Shown here piece by piece: positions 8,402 through 16,287 of a stretch of 64,000 nucleotides of DNA. The stretch lies in the NCBI RefSeq assembly GCF_017309585.1, contig NZ_CP071321.1, positions 4,360,001 through 4,424,000 on the forward strand. The letters run 5' to 3'. The position numbers and the translations under genes are program-made. The DNA is from Nitrogeniibacter aestuarii (lineage in GTDB: Bacteria; Pseudomonadota; Gammaproteobacteria; Burkholderiales; Rhodocyclaceae). The notes under the pieces were generated by a model. The model was given only the letters and a program-made list of their open reading frames with translations. It was not told the origin of the DNA and did no database searches. Position 1 is the stretch's first letter; each line of letters begins with the position of its first letter.

Positions 8402-8446
8402 ATCGGCAGCTTGCCCTTTTCGCTGCCCAAATCGGTCCGCTTGCCC
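8402..8446. promoter_or_regulatory. Direct repeats in the pdsR / sortase-target divergent promoter
   Basis: ATCGG followed by GCTTGCCC occurs twice, at 8402-8416 and 8431-8446, about 29-30 bp apart (three helical turns). Each copy is followed by a TTTC stretch. Directly repeated half-sites are usual for OmpR-family regulators, so these are candidate PdsR sites. An imperfectly centred dyad ATGACG...CGTCAT (8454-8476) lies between the repeats and the target start codon at 8492. Confidence 0.4.
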
Positions 8447-8491
8447 CGTTTCAATGACGCCATGCAAAAACGTCATGAAATGGAGAACGCC

Positions 8492-10606
8492 ATGACCCCC
8501 GCCCCGCTCAGATTTGCCGACCGCGCCCGTGAAGTGGTCGAACTGCTCGCCCGCCTGCTACTGATGTTCGTCACCGGCCTGGCCGTCAGCGTCGCCCTCG
8601 GGGGCGTCGTGCTGTTGCTGTCCGGCCCGGCCCACGCCGCCCAGGAGGACGGCATCACCCAGGGCACCTTGCTGTTTGCCGGCGCGGGTGAAGGCGACCC
8701 CGAAGCCGCCCCCCTGCTGCACACCGATGTGGATCTGCGCATCAGCGGGCCCATCGTGCGTGCCAAGGTGGTGCAGCGTTTCCGCAACCCGGCCAATGAC
8801 TGGAAGGAGGGCAGCTATGTGTTTCCGCTGCCCGAGCATGCCGCCGTGCATCGCATGCGCATCCGCGTGGGCGACCGCCTCATCGAAGGCGAGATCAAGG
8901 AAAAGGCCGAGGCCAAACAGATCTACGAACAGGCCAAGCGCGAAGGCAAGCACACCGCGCTGGTCTCGCAACAGCGGCCCAATATCTTCACCACCAAGGT
9001 GGCCAACATCGGCCCCCGCGAGGAGGTGCGAGTCGAGATCGAGTACCAGCACACCCTCGACTACACCCTGAGCGGCGACGTCGGCCGCTATCAGCTGCGC
9101 TTCCCGATGGTGGTGGCCCCGCGCTACATCCCCGGCCAGGTGATCGCCGACGAGGAGACCGGCACCCTGATCGGGACCGACGTGGTGCCTGATGCCGCCG
9201 CCATCCTGCCGCCCATGATGCTGCCGGATGAGGCCGGCCCGATCTACAACCCGGTGAGCCTCAACGTCTATCTCGACGCCGGCGCCCCCATCGGCGAAGT
9301 GGCCAGCCCCCATCACCGGGTGCGCATCGACACCCTCAAGCCCTCGGTGCGCCGCATCCGCCTGAGCGAGGGCCGCACGCCCGCCAACCGCGACTTCGTC
9401 CTCAACTGGTCCATCGCACCGGGCAAGACGCCCCACGCCACGCTGTTTCTGGAGCCGGGTCTGAACAAGGACCATGTGCTGCTCATGCTCACCCCGCCCG
9501 AGCCGGGCAGCGTCACCGCCCGCCTGCCGCGCGAGGTGGTGTTCATTATCGACACCTCCGGCTCCATGGAGGGGCAGTCCATCGAACAGGCGCGCGAGGC
9601 ACTGGCCATGGCCTTGACCCGCCTGACGCCGGAGGACCGCTTCAACGTCATCGAATTCAACTCGGAGGCCTTCAGCCTGTTCGATCAGGAACGCGAAGCC
9701 ACTGCCGGCAACGTGCGCCTGGCGGTCGACTGGGTGCGCGCCCTGCGCGCCCGTGGCGGCACCGAAATGGCCGCCGCGCTCGATCTGGCCCTCAAGGGGG
9801 AGCGGGGGCGCGACCGGGTGCGTCAGGTGGTGTTTCTCACCGACGGCGCCGTCGGCAACGAGCAGCACCTGTTCGGTCTGATCAAGGCGGGCCTGGGCGA
9901 TTCACGCCTGTTTACCGTGGGTATCGGCTCGGCGCCCAACAGCCACTTCATGCGCAAGGCGGCGCAGGCCGGTCGCGGCACCTTCACCTACATCGGCAAG
10001 ATCGACGAGGTGCAGGCACAGATGAACGCCCTGTTCGCAAAACTCGAGTCACCCGTCGTCAAAGGCATTACCGCCCACTGGCCCGACGGCGCGAATGCCG
10101 ATGCCACCCCGGACCCGCTGCCCGACCTGTATCTGGGCGAACCGGTGATCGTGGCCGCCGCCATCGACCATGGCGCCCGCGGCGAATTGCGCCTGACGGG
10201 CGACTCGGGCGACATCCAATGGACCAGCTCGCTGGCCCTGGCCGACGCCAACCCCGGCGAGGGCATCGGCGTGCTGTGGGCGCGTCGCAAGATCGACCAG
10301 TGGATGGACACGCTCTCCGAAGGCGCCACCGAAGACGAGGTGCGCCCCCATGTGCTGGCGCTGGCGCTGGAACACCAGCTCGTGAGCCGCTTCACCAGCT
10401 TCGTGGCGGTCGACAAGACCCCCGCCCGCAGTGCCGAGGCGGCCCTCAAGTCCGGCGCCGTGCCGGGCCACTTCCCGGCCGGCTGGTCGCCCAGGGGCGT
10501 GTATGGCGAATTGCCGCGCGGGGCCACCGACGCCCGCTGGCACGCCCTGATGGGTCTGCTCGCACTGGCCCTGTTCCTGATGTCGCGCCGCCTGCGCATC
10601 CGTTGA
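8492..10606 (+). CDS. VIT and vWA domain sortase target protein
   Basis: This 704-residue protein is the expected surface substrate of the dedicated sortase. A long N-terminal signal/TM region (about 20-50, ending PAHAAQ) is followed by a VIT domain (about 70-180, with VVQRFRNPANDWKEGSYVFP). A von Willebrand A domain (about 345-520) has MIDAS residues in FIIDTSGSMEGQS and a later VFLTDGAVGNE. The C-terminus is a tripartite sorting signal: ELPRGATDAR at about 675, a hydrophobic helix and the basic tail RRLRIR. ATG 8492 follows TGGAGAA at correct spacing; the frame is open upstream but without a ribosome site. The signal reads LPRGA where LPXT would be canonical. Confidence 0.93.
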   Translation: MTPAPLRFADRAREVVELLARLLLMFVTGLAVSVALGGVVLLLSGPAHAAQEDGITQGTLLFAGAGEGDPEAAPLLHTDVDLRISGPIVRAKVVQRFRNPANDWKEGSYVFPLPEHAAVHRMRIRVGDRLIEGEIKEKAEAKQIYEQAKREGKHTALVSQQRPNIFTTKVANIGPREEVRVEIEYQHTLDYTLSGDVGRYQLRFPMVVAPRYIPGQVIADEETGTLIGTDVVPDAAAILPPMMLPDEAGPIYNPVSLNVYLDAGAPIGEVASPHHRVRIDTLKPSVRRIRLSEGRTPANRDFVLNWSIAPGKTPHATLFLEPGLNKDHVLLMLTPPEPGSVTARLPREVVFIIDTSGSMEGQSIEQAREALAMALTRLTPEDRFNVIEFNSEAFSLFDQEREATAGNVRLAVDWVRALRARGGTEMAAALDLALKGERGRDRVRQVVFLTDGAVGNEQHLFGLIKAGLGDSRLFTVGIGSAPNSHFMRKAAQAGRGTFTYIGKIDEVQAQMNALFAKLESPVVKGITAHWPDGANADATPDPLPDLYLGEPVIVAAAIDHGARGELRLTGDSGDIQWTSSLALADANPGEGIGVLWARRKIDQWMDTLSEGATEDEVRPHVLALALEHQLVSRFTSFVAVDKTPARSAEAALKSGAVPGHFPAGWSPRGVYGELPRGATDARWHALMGLLALALFLMSRRLRIR

Positions 10607-10642
10607 TTCCTCTCACCCGTACCGCCTTCAGGAGAACCGATC

Positions 10643-11380
10643 ATGAAAACCGCCTGCCACCATTGCGATCACAGTGAATTCCTCGGCGTCGAGTGCGCCT
10701 GGCCCGCCCGCGAGTGCCTGAGCGACGAGGCCACCGGCTCGCGCCATACCCGCCGCACCATGCAGCGCATCTTCCAGCTCACCGCGGCCGCCTTTCTGAT
10801 GGTCGCCATCTGGGAGTTCGGTCAGGCCGGCTACATCCACGCCAAGGCCTGGCTGGCGCAACACCTCATCGCCGACGCCTGGGAACGCACCCTCGCCGGC
10901 GAAACCCAGGTCAAGCCCTGGCCCTGGGCCGACACCTGGCCGGTGGCCCGGCTGCGTGCCCCGAAGCAGGATGTCGATCTCTACGTGCTGGCCGGCAGCA
11001 ACGGCCGCACCATCGCGTTTGGCCCGGGTCATGTCTTCGGCACGGCGGAACCCGGCGCCACCGGCAACAGCGTCATCGGCGCGCACCGTGACACCCACTT
11101 CGCCTTCCTGCAATGGCTGGAGCCGGGGGACGAGCTGGAGGTGGAGACCCCCACCGGCTTCGTCCAGGTCTATAAGGTGAGCAGTCGCGAGGTGGTGGAC
11201 AAGGACGACACCGAGGTGCTCGATACCTACCCGGGCGAAACCCGTCTGACGCTGGTCACCTGCTACCCCTTCAACGCGATCTCGGCAGGCGGGCCGCTGC
11301 GCTATGTGGTGACGGCCGACAAGGTGGCCCCGCCGCAGGTGGCTGCCGACGACCGCAGCGTGCCGAGGATCTGGCTGTGA
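10643..11380 (+). CDS. Class GN (marine proteobacterial type) sortase
   Basis: This is a transpeptidase that cleaves the target's C-terminal sorting signal at the membrane. The 245 residues contain a membrane helix at about 46-66. The catalytic domain has His in VIGAHRDTHFAF (about 147), Cys in LTLVTCYPFNA (about 207) and Arg in GGPLRYVVTA (about 219). The target gene is directly upstream (36 bp), so enzyme and substrate are co-expressed. The strong AGGAGA site supports the start at 10643, which gives a ~40-residue cytosolic extension with four cysteines (CHHCDH near the start, then VEC and REC). If translation instead began at the internal ATG 10760 the sortase would have an ordinary N-terminus, but no ribosome site precedes that codon. 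Confidence 0.93.
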   Translation: MKTACHHCDHSEFLGVECAWPARECLSDEATGSRHTRRTMQRIFQLTAAAFLMVAIWEFGQAGYIHAKAWLAQHLIADAWERTLAGETQVKPWPWADTWPVARLRAPKQDVDLYVLAGSNGRTIAFGPGHVFGTAEPGATGNSVIGAHRDTHFAFLQWLEPGDELEVETPTGFVQVYKVSSREVVDKDDTEVLDTYPGETRLTLVTCYPFNAISAGGPLRYVVTADKVAPPQVAADDRSVPRIWL

Positions 11381-12384
11381 GGCGCGCTGCGCTGGCCGGT
11401 CTGGCGGTGAGCCTGGCGGCGGTGAGTGTCTCGGTCTATGCCTTCGCGTGGCGACCGGTGGACGGGCTCTTCAGCCCGCCCCGCCGCGCGCCGGGGCCGA
11501 CGGCCATCGAGCACTTGCGCGAGCCGGGTCGGGTGGGGCTGCGTATCGAGCGCATCAGCGCACTCGACGGTCAGGTGCCGACCCTGGTGGTCACCGCCGA
11601 CCGGTTGCGTCGCCCGGGTGCGCGCGGCAGGCGCCTGCGCCAGCAGCTCGCCGGCCAGGGGGTGGCGCTGGCGCCCTACGGGCAGACCGTCGGCAACCTG
11701 GTGCTGCTTCACGGGCTCGGTAACCGCAAGGAGAACATGCTGCCCATTGCCGAGCGCTTCGCAGCCGCCGGCTTTCGCGTCATCCTGCCCGACCTGCCCG
11801 GCCACGGCGACAGCCCGCGCAATCACACCGAATTCGGCCACGACGCCTTCGAGCGCACCCTTCCACGACGGGTGCTGGACGATGTCAGTCGCCAACTGAA
11901 GCTGGCGCCACAGCCGGCCATGCTCTGGGGCTACTCCATGGGCGGCGCCTACGCCGTGCATGCCGCCGCCGAGGCGCCCGAGCGCTGGCAGGCGGCCGTC
12001 ATCGTGAGCAGCTTTGATCGCCTCGATCAGGTGGTTCAGGCCCACCTGGCCCGCCAGATGGGCTCCCTCGCGGGCATCTATCAGCCCTCCGCCGCGCGCC
12101 TGGCCCATTGGCTCGGCTCGCCGGACATGGACGCCGTGCAGCCAGTGGCGCTGGGCGAGCGCCTCACCCTGCCGGTGATGATGATCCACGGCGACAGTGA
12201 CACGACGATCGATCAGGCCCGGGGCCGGGCGCTCTTCGACGCCATCGCCTCGTCCGACAAGCAATGGCTGACCGTCCCGGAAGCGGGTCACCGCAACGTA
12301 CTGCTGACGGCCATGCCTGTCTACGCCCGGATGTCGGCATGGATGCTGGCCCGGATCGACACCGCACACGGAGACCCTCGATGA
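11377..12384 (+). CDS. Alpha/beta hydrolase, membrane-anchored or exported
   Basis: The 335-residue protein starts at GTG 11377, overlapping the sortase stop by four bases (GTGA). An N-terminal hydrophobic segment (ALAGLAVSLAAVSVSVYAFA) suggests an uncleaved anchor or signal. The fold is clear: LVLLHGLGNRKEN (oxyanion-hole region), LPDLPGHGDSPRN, the nucleophile elbow GYSMGG (Ser about 187), acidic residue in IHGDSDTT (about 272) and His in EAGHRNVL (about 304). Substrate is unknown; it may be an esterase or acylhydrolase. Overlaps to both neighbours place it firmly in the sortase operon, so a role in processing the surface protein or envelope is a reasonable inference. Confidence 0.85.
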   Translation: MRRAALAGLAVSLAAVSVSVYAFAWRPVDGLFSPPRRAPGPTAIEHLREPGRVGLRIERISALDGQVPTLVVTADRLRRPGARGRRLRQQLAGQGVALAPYGQTVGNLVLLHGLGNRKENMLPIAERFAAAGFRVILPDLPGHGDSPRNHTEFGHDAFERTLPRRVLDDVSRQLKLAPQPAMLWGYSMGGAYAVHAAAEAPERWQAAVIVSSFDRLDQVVQAHLARQMGSLAGIYQPSAARLAHWLGSPDMDAVQPVALGERLTLPVMMIHGDSDTTIDQARGRALFDAIASSDKQWLTVPEAGHRNVLLTAMPVYARMSAWMLARIDTAHGDPR

Positions 12385-13235
12385 CGAAACCGCACAGTCA
12401 GGCGATCGAGTTGGTGCCCTCGTTGACCGTCGCACGCTCAAGCCCGGTCGGGCTTTGCGCCCTTGTCCGGGAAGGTCTTGCGTTCGGCATCAAGCAGGCT
12501 CGCGCCTGCCTGTTTGCGGGGCTCTTCCTGTCCGCGGTGTTTCTGGTACCCAACGGCGGTCTGTGGGGCGTGCCGCGCTACGACGTGTTGCTGGTGATCG
12601 CCCTGGCGCTGCAGTTCGGCATGGTGTGCTCGGGGCTCGAAACGCTGGATGAACTCAAGGCGGTGAGCGTGTTTCACCTCATCGGCTTCGCACTGGAAGT
12701 GTTCAAGACCTCGAGCGCCATCCAGTCGTGGTCCTACCCGGACTTTGCCTACACCAAGGTGCTGGGCGTGCCGCTCTTCTCCGGCTTCATGTACGCCGCG
12801 GTGGGCAGCTACATCATTCAGGCGTGGCGGCTGTTCGATCTGCGCGTGCGTCATCACCCGCCGTACTGGATGGCCTGGGTGATGGCGGTGCTCATCTACG
12901 GCAACTTTTTCACCCACCATGCCATTGGCGACTATCGCTGGTATCTGGCCGCCGCCGCGCTCGGCCTCTATGCGCGCACGTCGGTGTCGTTCCGCAGCCT
13001 CGACCGGCGCCGCCAGATGCCCTTGCTGCTGTCCTTCCTGCTCATCGGCTTCTTCATCTGGCTGGCCGAGAACATCAGCACCTTTTTCGGCCTGTGGGCC
13101 TACCCGAACCAGTTGGGCGCCTGGTCAACGGTGCACCTGGGCAAGTGGAGCAGTTGGTCGCTGCTGGTGGTCATGACCTTCACCATCGTGGCCAACCTCA
13201 AACACGTCAAGGCCTGCATTCACGTGCCCGACTGA
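12381..13235 (+). CDS. DUF817 integral membrane protein
   Basis: This 284-residue polytopic protein starts at ATG 12381, overlapping the hydrolase stop by four bases (ATGA). Hydrophobic segments lie at about 38-56, 65-85, 98-115, 130-150, 163-180, 190-205, 215-235 and 258-275. Motifs typical of the DUF817 family are visible: WSYPDF..T.VLGVPLFSGFMY, WMAWVMAVLIYGNFFTHH and ENISTFFGLWAYPNQ with LGKWSSWSLLV. Family function is unknown. The longer frame starting at 12264 is read through the end of the hydrolase gene and is not used. It is the last gene before a strong hairpin at 13252-13288. Confidence 0.9.
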   Translation: MTKPHSQAIELVPSLTVARSSPVGLCALVREGLAFGIKQARACLFAGLFLSAVFLVPNGGLWGVPRYDVLLVIALALQFGMVCSGLETLDELKAVSVFHLIGFALEVFKTSSAIQSWSYPDFAYTKVLGVPLFSGFMYAAVGSYIIQAWRLFDLRVRHHPPYWMAWVMAVLIYGNFFTHHAIGDYRWYLAAAALGLYARTSVSFRSLDRRRQMPLLLSFLLIGFFIWLAENISTFFGLWAYPNQLGAWSTVHLGKWSSWSLLVVMTFTIVANLKHVKACIHVPD

Positions 13236-13251
13236 CGACCCCGCCATCAAC

Positions 13252-13288
13252 AAAAAACGCCGTGAGACGCACAGCGTCATCACGGCGT
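13252..13288 (-). terminator. Rho-independent terminator of the cache-domain gene, probably bidirectional
   Basis: ACGCCGTGA and GACGC pair with GCGTC and TCACGGCGT around an ACA loop, giving a ~14-bp stem with one bulge. On the minus strand it is followed by a T tract (A6 at 13251-13256), so it mainly ends the minus-strand gene. It lies between convergent genes and may also stop the sortase operon. Confidence 0.8.
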
Positions 13289-13330
13289 AAAGCACTCATC
13301 ACGGGCCACCAACCCGTAAAGTGCGTCCGA

Positions 13331-13768
13331 TTACTTGTAGTAACCGACCGCGCAAACCTGGTCACCCACCTTGGTGACGAAGCTCACTTTCTGGACCGGG
13401 TCAGCGCCACCCGGGCGCGGCCACACGTAATCCACCTCGGCAATCGCGCCTTCCTTGGCCACAGCGTAGAAGCTCTCGCCAATCGCCTTGCCGGCCTTGT
13501 CCTTGAGACCCTTCATGCTTTGACCGGTCAGCTTCGGATGCGCGGTGAAGTTGCCGTCGGGGCCACCGCAGAACGGGTACAGATCACGGTCGGCAAAGCC
13601 GGCTTCACCCTTGGCCATCTGGCTCAGGGCCGTCGCCTTGTCGACGCTGATGGCCGCCACGGCCTTTTGCAGCATGGCCTTGGCCTCGTCGGCATTGCCG
13701 AAATCCGCCGCCGCAATGGCCGCGTAGGTTGCAAAGCCGAGCATGGCGGCTGCAAATGTTTTCTTCAT
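13331..13768 (-). CDS. Periplasmic single cache-domain protein
   Basis: From ATG 13768 (AGGAGAGG six bases upstream) the product is 145 residues: a cleavable signal peptide (KKTFAAAMLGFATYAAIAAA) and one small cache-type sensor domain. Typical features are the helix AKAMLQKAVAAISVDKATAL, the FADRDLYPFCGGPDGNFTAHPKL segment, and the terminal VSFVTKVGDQVCAVGYYK strand pair. Two cysteines could form a disulfide. Without a transmembrane helix it is probably a soluble periplasmic ligand-binding protein. The frame is open to 13999 but upstream codons are not protein-like. It is monocistronic, with its own terminator. A TGT-N10-ACA dyad lies about 80 bp upstream. Confidence 0.85.
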   Translation of the reverse strand: MKKTFAAAMLGFATYAAIAAADFGNADEAKAMLQKAVAAISVDKATALSQMAKGEAGFADRDLYPFCGGPDGNFTAHPKLTGQSMKGLKDKAGKAIGESFYAVAKEGAIAEVDYVWPRPGGADPVQKVSFVTKVGDQVCAVGYYK

Positions 13769-13849
13769 GGTTCCTCTCCTCATCGTTCTGTTCCTCCAGG
13801 GCATCCGCCATGGGGGCGCCGGAGCGCGAGGCGAAGAATATGCATTTGT

Positions 13850-13867
13850 CGTATTTGTGACAACAGC
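13850..13867. promoter_or_regulatory. TTGTC-N8-GACAA dyad upstream of the cache-domain gene
   Basis: TTGTC and GACAA flank GTATTTGT, giving a TGT-N10-ACA match like those at 3293 and 60762 but with shorter arms. It lies about 82-99 bp upstream of the start codon at 13768. No sigma-54 promoter was found between it and the gene, so NifA control is not supported. Confidence 0.25.
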
Positions 13868-14032
13868 CTTATTGGCACAAACGTTCGTCACAGCGCATGC
13901 GGAAGAATCGCCATCCCATTGTTCCCACAGGGATTTCACGCGCTGCCTGCGGGCGCCTCCCGGCGGTGAAGAAAAACGTCTCCATTTGTGACCGGACATA
14001 TGACAGGCCGCCCCCTACCACAGCCCGACCGC

Positions 14033-14932
14033 CTAGTTCAGCGCCGGATCGTTCATCAGCCGCTGCGCCAGCAGGTCGACAAACGCTCTCACCTTCCGCG
14101 ACCCCTGCGGGCCTTCCCGGTGCACCAGATGCACCGGTCGCGGCGGTGGTTCGAATTCGGCCAGGAGAATCTTCAGACGCCCATCGGCCAGGTGCGGTGC
14201 CACCTGATAGGACAGCAAGCGGGTAATGCCAAAGCCTTCGACCGCGGCGCTGATGGCGCCATCGTTGGTGGAGACACTCAGGCGGGGATTGAGACGCACC
14301 AGTCGATGCCCCTCCGGCGTCGAAAAGCGCCAGTCGTAGGCATTGGTACCGGCGCTTGAACTGATCATGTCGTGCTCGGCCAGTTCATCGGGCGACGCGG
14401 GCAGGCCGCGACGGGCCAGATAGTCGGGCGACGCACACAGCACCATCCGTACCTGGCCGACACGCCGGGCGCGCAGGCTCGAATCCGGTAGCTCGCCGAT
14501 ACGCACGGCCACGTCGACGCCTTCATCGATGAAATTGACCACCCGATCGACGAACAACGCATCGACACGGGTCTGTGGATAGCGCTGCAGGTAGTCGACG
14601 ATGCCGGGCATGACGAATATCTGGCCGAACAGCACCGACGCGGTGACCGTGAGATTGCCCCGGGGCGCGGCGTTGATGCCCGCGGCGGCATCGTCCGCCT
14701 GCACCACCTCGGCGAGGATGCGCCGGGCATCTTCCAGATAGCGTGCGCCCGCCTCGGTGACGCGGACATGACGGGTGCTCCGGTGCAACAGCCTGACCCC
14801 GAGCCGCGCCTCGAGCGCTGCCACCGCGCGCGTCACGGCCGGCGGCGACATGTTCATGCGCCGGGCGCCCGAAGCAAAGCCTTCCATCTCGGCCACCGCC
14901 ACGAACACCTGCATCGCGTGAAAACGGTCCAT
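14033..14932 (-). CDS. LysR-family transcriptional regulator
   Basis: The 299-residue protein has an N-terminal winged HTH (residues 1-60: FHAMQVFVAVAEMEGFASGARR, then SPPAVTRAVAALEARLGVRLLHRSTR) and a LysR substrate-binding domain from about 90 (APRGNLTVTASVLFGQIFVMP; GVDVAVRIGELPDSSL; DGAISAAVEGFGITRLLSYQV). Start ATG 14932 (MDRFHAM) fits family alignments better than the upstream in-frame ATG at 14974. It is divergent from, and probably regulates, the AhpD-like/PPOX/NTF2 operon. The inducer is not predictable from sequence, but such operons often respond to oxidants or electrophiles. Confidence 0.92.
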   Translation of the reverse strand: MDRFHAMQVFVAVAEMEGFASGARRMNMSPPAVTRAVAALEARLGVRLLHRSTRHVRVTEAGARYLEDARRILAEVVQADDAAAGINAAPRGNLTVTASVLFGQIFVMPGIVDYLQRYPQTRVDALFVDRVVNFIDEGVDVAVRIGELPDSSLRARRVGQVRMVLCASPDYLARRGLPASPDELAEHDMISSSAGTNAYDWRFSTPEGHRLVRLNPRLSVSTNDGAISAAVEGFGITRLLSYQVAPHLADGRLKILLAEFEPPPRPVHLVHREGPQGSRKVRAFVDLLAQRLMNDPALN

Positions 14933-14960
14933 CGCTTTATTCCACCAAACGCAATAGTGA

Positions 14961-14996
14961 ATTCTGTTTTTCAAAGATTCTTCTTCAGACAGAAAC
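14961..14996. promoter_or_regulatory. Candidate LysR operator in the divergent promoter
   Basis: Between the divergent start codons (14932 and 15062) an inverted pair TTCTG...CAGAA spans 14962-14994, and TTCT-N9-AGAA lies at 14978-14994. These interrupted dyads resemble LysR-type T-N11-A sites, but the match is loose and the call is tentative. Confidence 0.3.
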
Positions 14997-15061
14997 GTAG
15001 CACAGTTGCATCACCCGCTGAGCACCGCGGGATCAATCAACCAATCATCTGGAGAATCACC

Positions 15062-15607
15062 ATGAGCCGACTCACCGTCATCGACGCCAACAACGCCAAC
15101 GAAGAACAGAAAGCCCTGCTCGACGCCATTGCCGCCCAACTGGGCATGGTGCCCAACTTCCTCAAGGTCTTTGCCAACTCGCCTGCCGCCCTGCGCGCTT
15201 TCCTGGGCCTGCACGGCATTGCCGGTGAAGGCAGCCTCGACCCCCAGACGCGTGAGCGCATTGCGCTGGCCCTGGCCGAGCAGAACAGCTGCGAATACTG
15301 CCTGTCGGCCCACACCGCCATCGGGCGCAAGGCCGGCCTGTCGGGCGCCGAGATCGACGCCAACCGCGCCGGCACCAGCCAGGACGCCAAGGCCGCCGCC
15401 GCCGTGAAGCTCGCCCGCTCGCTGGTCGAACACAAGGGTGAAGTCACCACCGCCGAGATCCTCGAAGCACGCAACGCCGGCTACGACGACGCGCAGATCG
15501 TGGAAATCATCACCCACGTCGGCATGAACATCCTCACCAACATCCTCGGCAAGGCCAGCCGTGTGGAGATCGACTTCCCCAAGGTCGAACTCAAGCGCGC
15601 CGCCTGA
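15062..15607 (+). CDS. Carboxymuconolactone decarboxylase / AhpD-like peroxidase-family protein
   Basis: This 181-residue all-helical protein carries the AhpD redox motif EQNSCEYCLSAHTAIG (CxxC followed by His, about residues 79-86), which in characterised members reduces peroxides or partner proteins. The preceding RERIALALAEQ and following LSGAEIDANRAG are also family-typical, as is NILTNILGKASRVEIDFPKV near the C-terminus. ATG 15062 follows CTGGAGAA; the open frame from 14768 is upstream noise within the LysR gene. It is first in a three-gene operon divergent from LysR and most likely has a role in peroxide or electrophile detoxification. Confidence 0.92.
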   Translation: MSRLTVIDANNANEEQKALLDAIAAQLGMVPNFLKVFANSPAALRAFLGLHGIAGEGSLDPQTRERIALALAEQNSCEYCLSAHTAIGRKAGLSGAEIDANRAGTSQDAKAAAAVKLARSLVEHKGEVTTAEILEARNAGYDDAQIVEIITHVGMNILTNILGKASRVEIDFPKVELKRAA

Positions 15608-15665
15608 TACCGCGCCGGTGCGCCCACCTCCCGGGCGCACCGGCGACCTCGACAGGAGAAACGTC

Positions 15666-16247
15666 ATGGCACATCGCTATGCCCAGATCGCCTTCACCGA
15701 CAAGGTGCGCCAGGCCCAGACCGCGCAGGGCAGCCGACAGGCCTACGCCCGGCTGGACGAGGGTCAGCCCCGCCACCACCGGCTGGGCGACTTCGAAGCG
15801 GGCTTCATCGCAGCGCGCGACAGCTTCTACATGGCCACCGTGAACAGCGATGGCTGGCCCTACGTGCAGCACCGCGGCGGCCCCGCCGGCTTCGTACGCG
15901 TACTCGACGACAGCACACTGGGATTTGCGGATTTCGCCGGCAACCGGCAGTACGTCAGCCTGGGCAATGCCCTCGGCGACGACCGGGTGTCCCTGTTCTT
16001 CATGGACTACCCCAACCGGGCCCGCCTGAAACTGTTCGGACGCATGTCACTGGTCCCCGAAGACGATCCGGCCACCCTCGCCCGACTCGAAGACAACAGC
16101 TACCGCGCCCGCGTCGAACGCGGCTTCCTCATTCGCGTGGAAGCCTTCGACTGGAACTGCCCGCAGCACATCACACCGCGCTTCACCGAAGCCGAGTGGG
16201 CCGCGCGCACACATGGCGAGGCCGGCGCATACCGCCCCGACCGCTGA
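15666..16247 (+). CDS. Pyridoxamine 5'-phosphate oxidase-family flavin protein
   Basis: This is a 193-residue split-barrel flavin-binding protein. The core reads ARDSFYMATVNSDGWPYVQHRGGPAGFVRVLD, then FADFAGNRQYVSLGNAL and VSLFFMDYPNRARLKLFGRM, the typical FMN-binding strands. The C-terminal WNCPQHITPRFTEAEW is characteristic of the subgroup often encoded beside AhpD-like genes. A strong AGGAGAA precedes ATG 15666. The gene is second in the operon, 58 bp after the AhpD-like gene. It probably reduces an unknown small molecule using FMN or F420-like cofactor; the exact substrate is not visible. Confidence 0.9.
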   Translation: MAHRYAQIAFTDKVRQAQTAQGSRQAYARLDEGQPRHHRLGDFEAGFIAARDSFYMATVNSDGWPYVQHRGGPAGFVRVLDDSTLGFADFAGNRQYVSLGNALGDDRVSLFFMDYPNRARLKLFGRMSLVPEDDPATLARLEDNSYRARVERGFLIRVEAFDWNCPQHITPRFTEAEWAARTHGEAGAYRPDR

Positions 16248-16287
16248 ACGATCACCCACACCTCCAACCGACCTCAAGGAGCCCCTC

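Noticed and set aside
14768..15061. An upstream extension of the AhpD-like protein
   Set aside because: The extra residues are antisense to the LysR gene, and a good ribosome site precedes ATG 15062.
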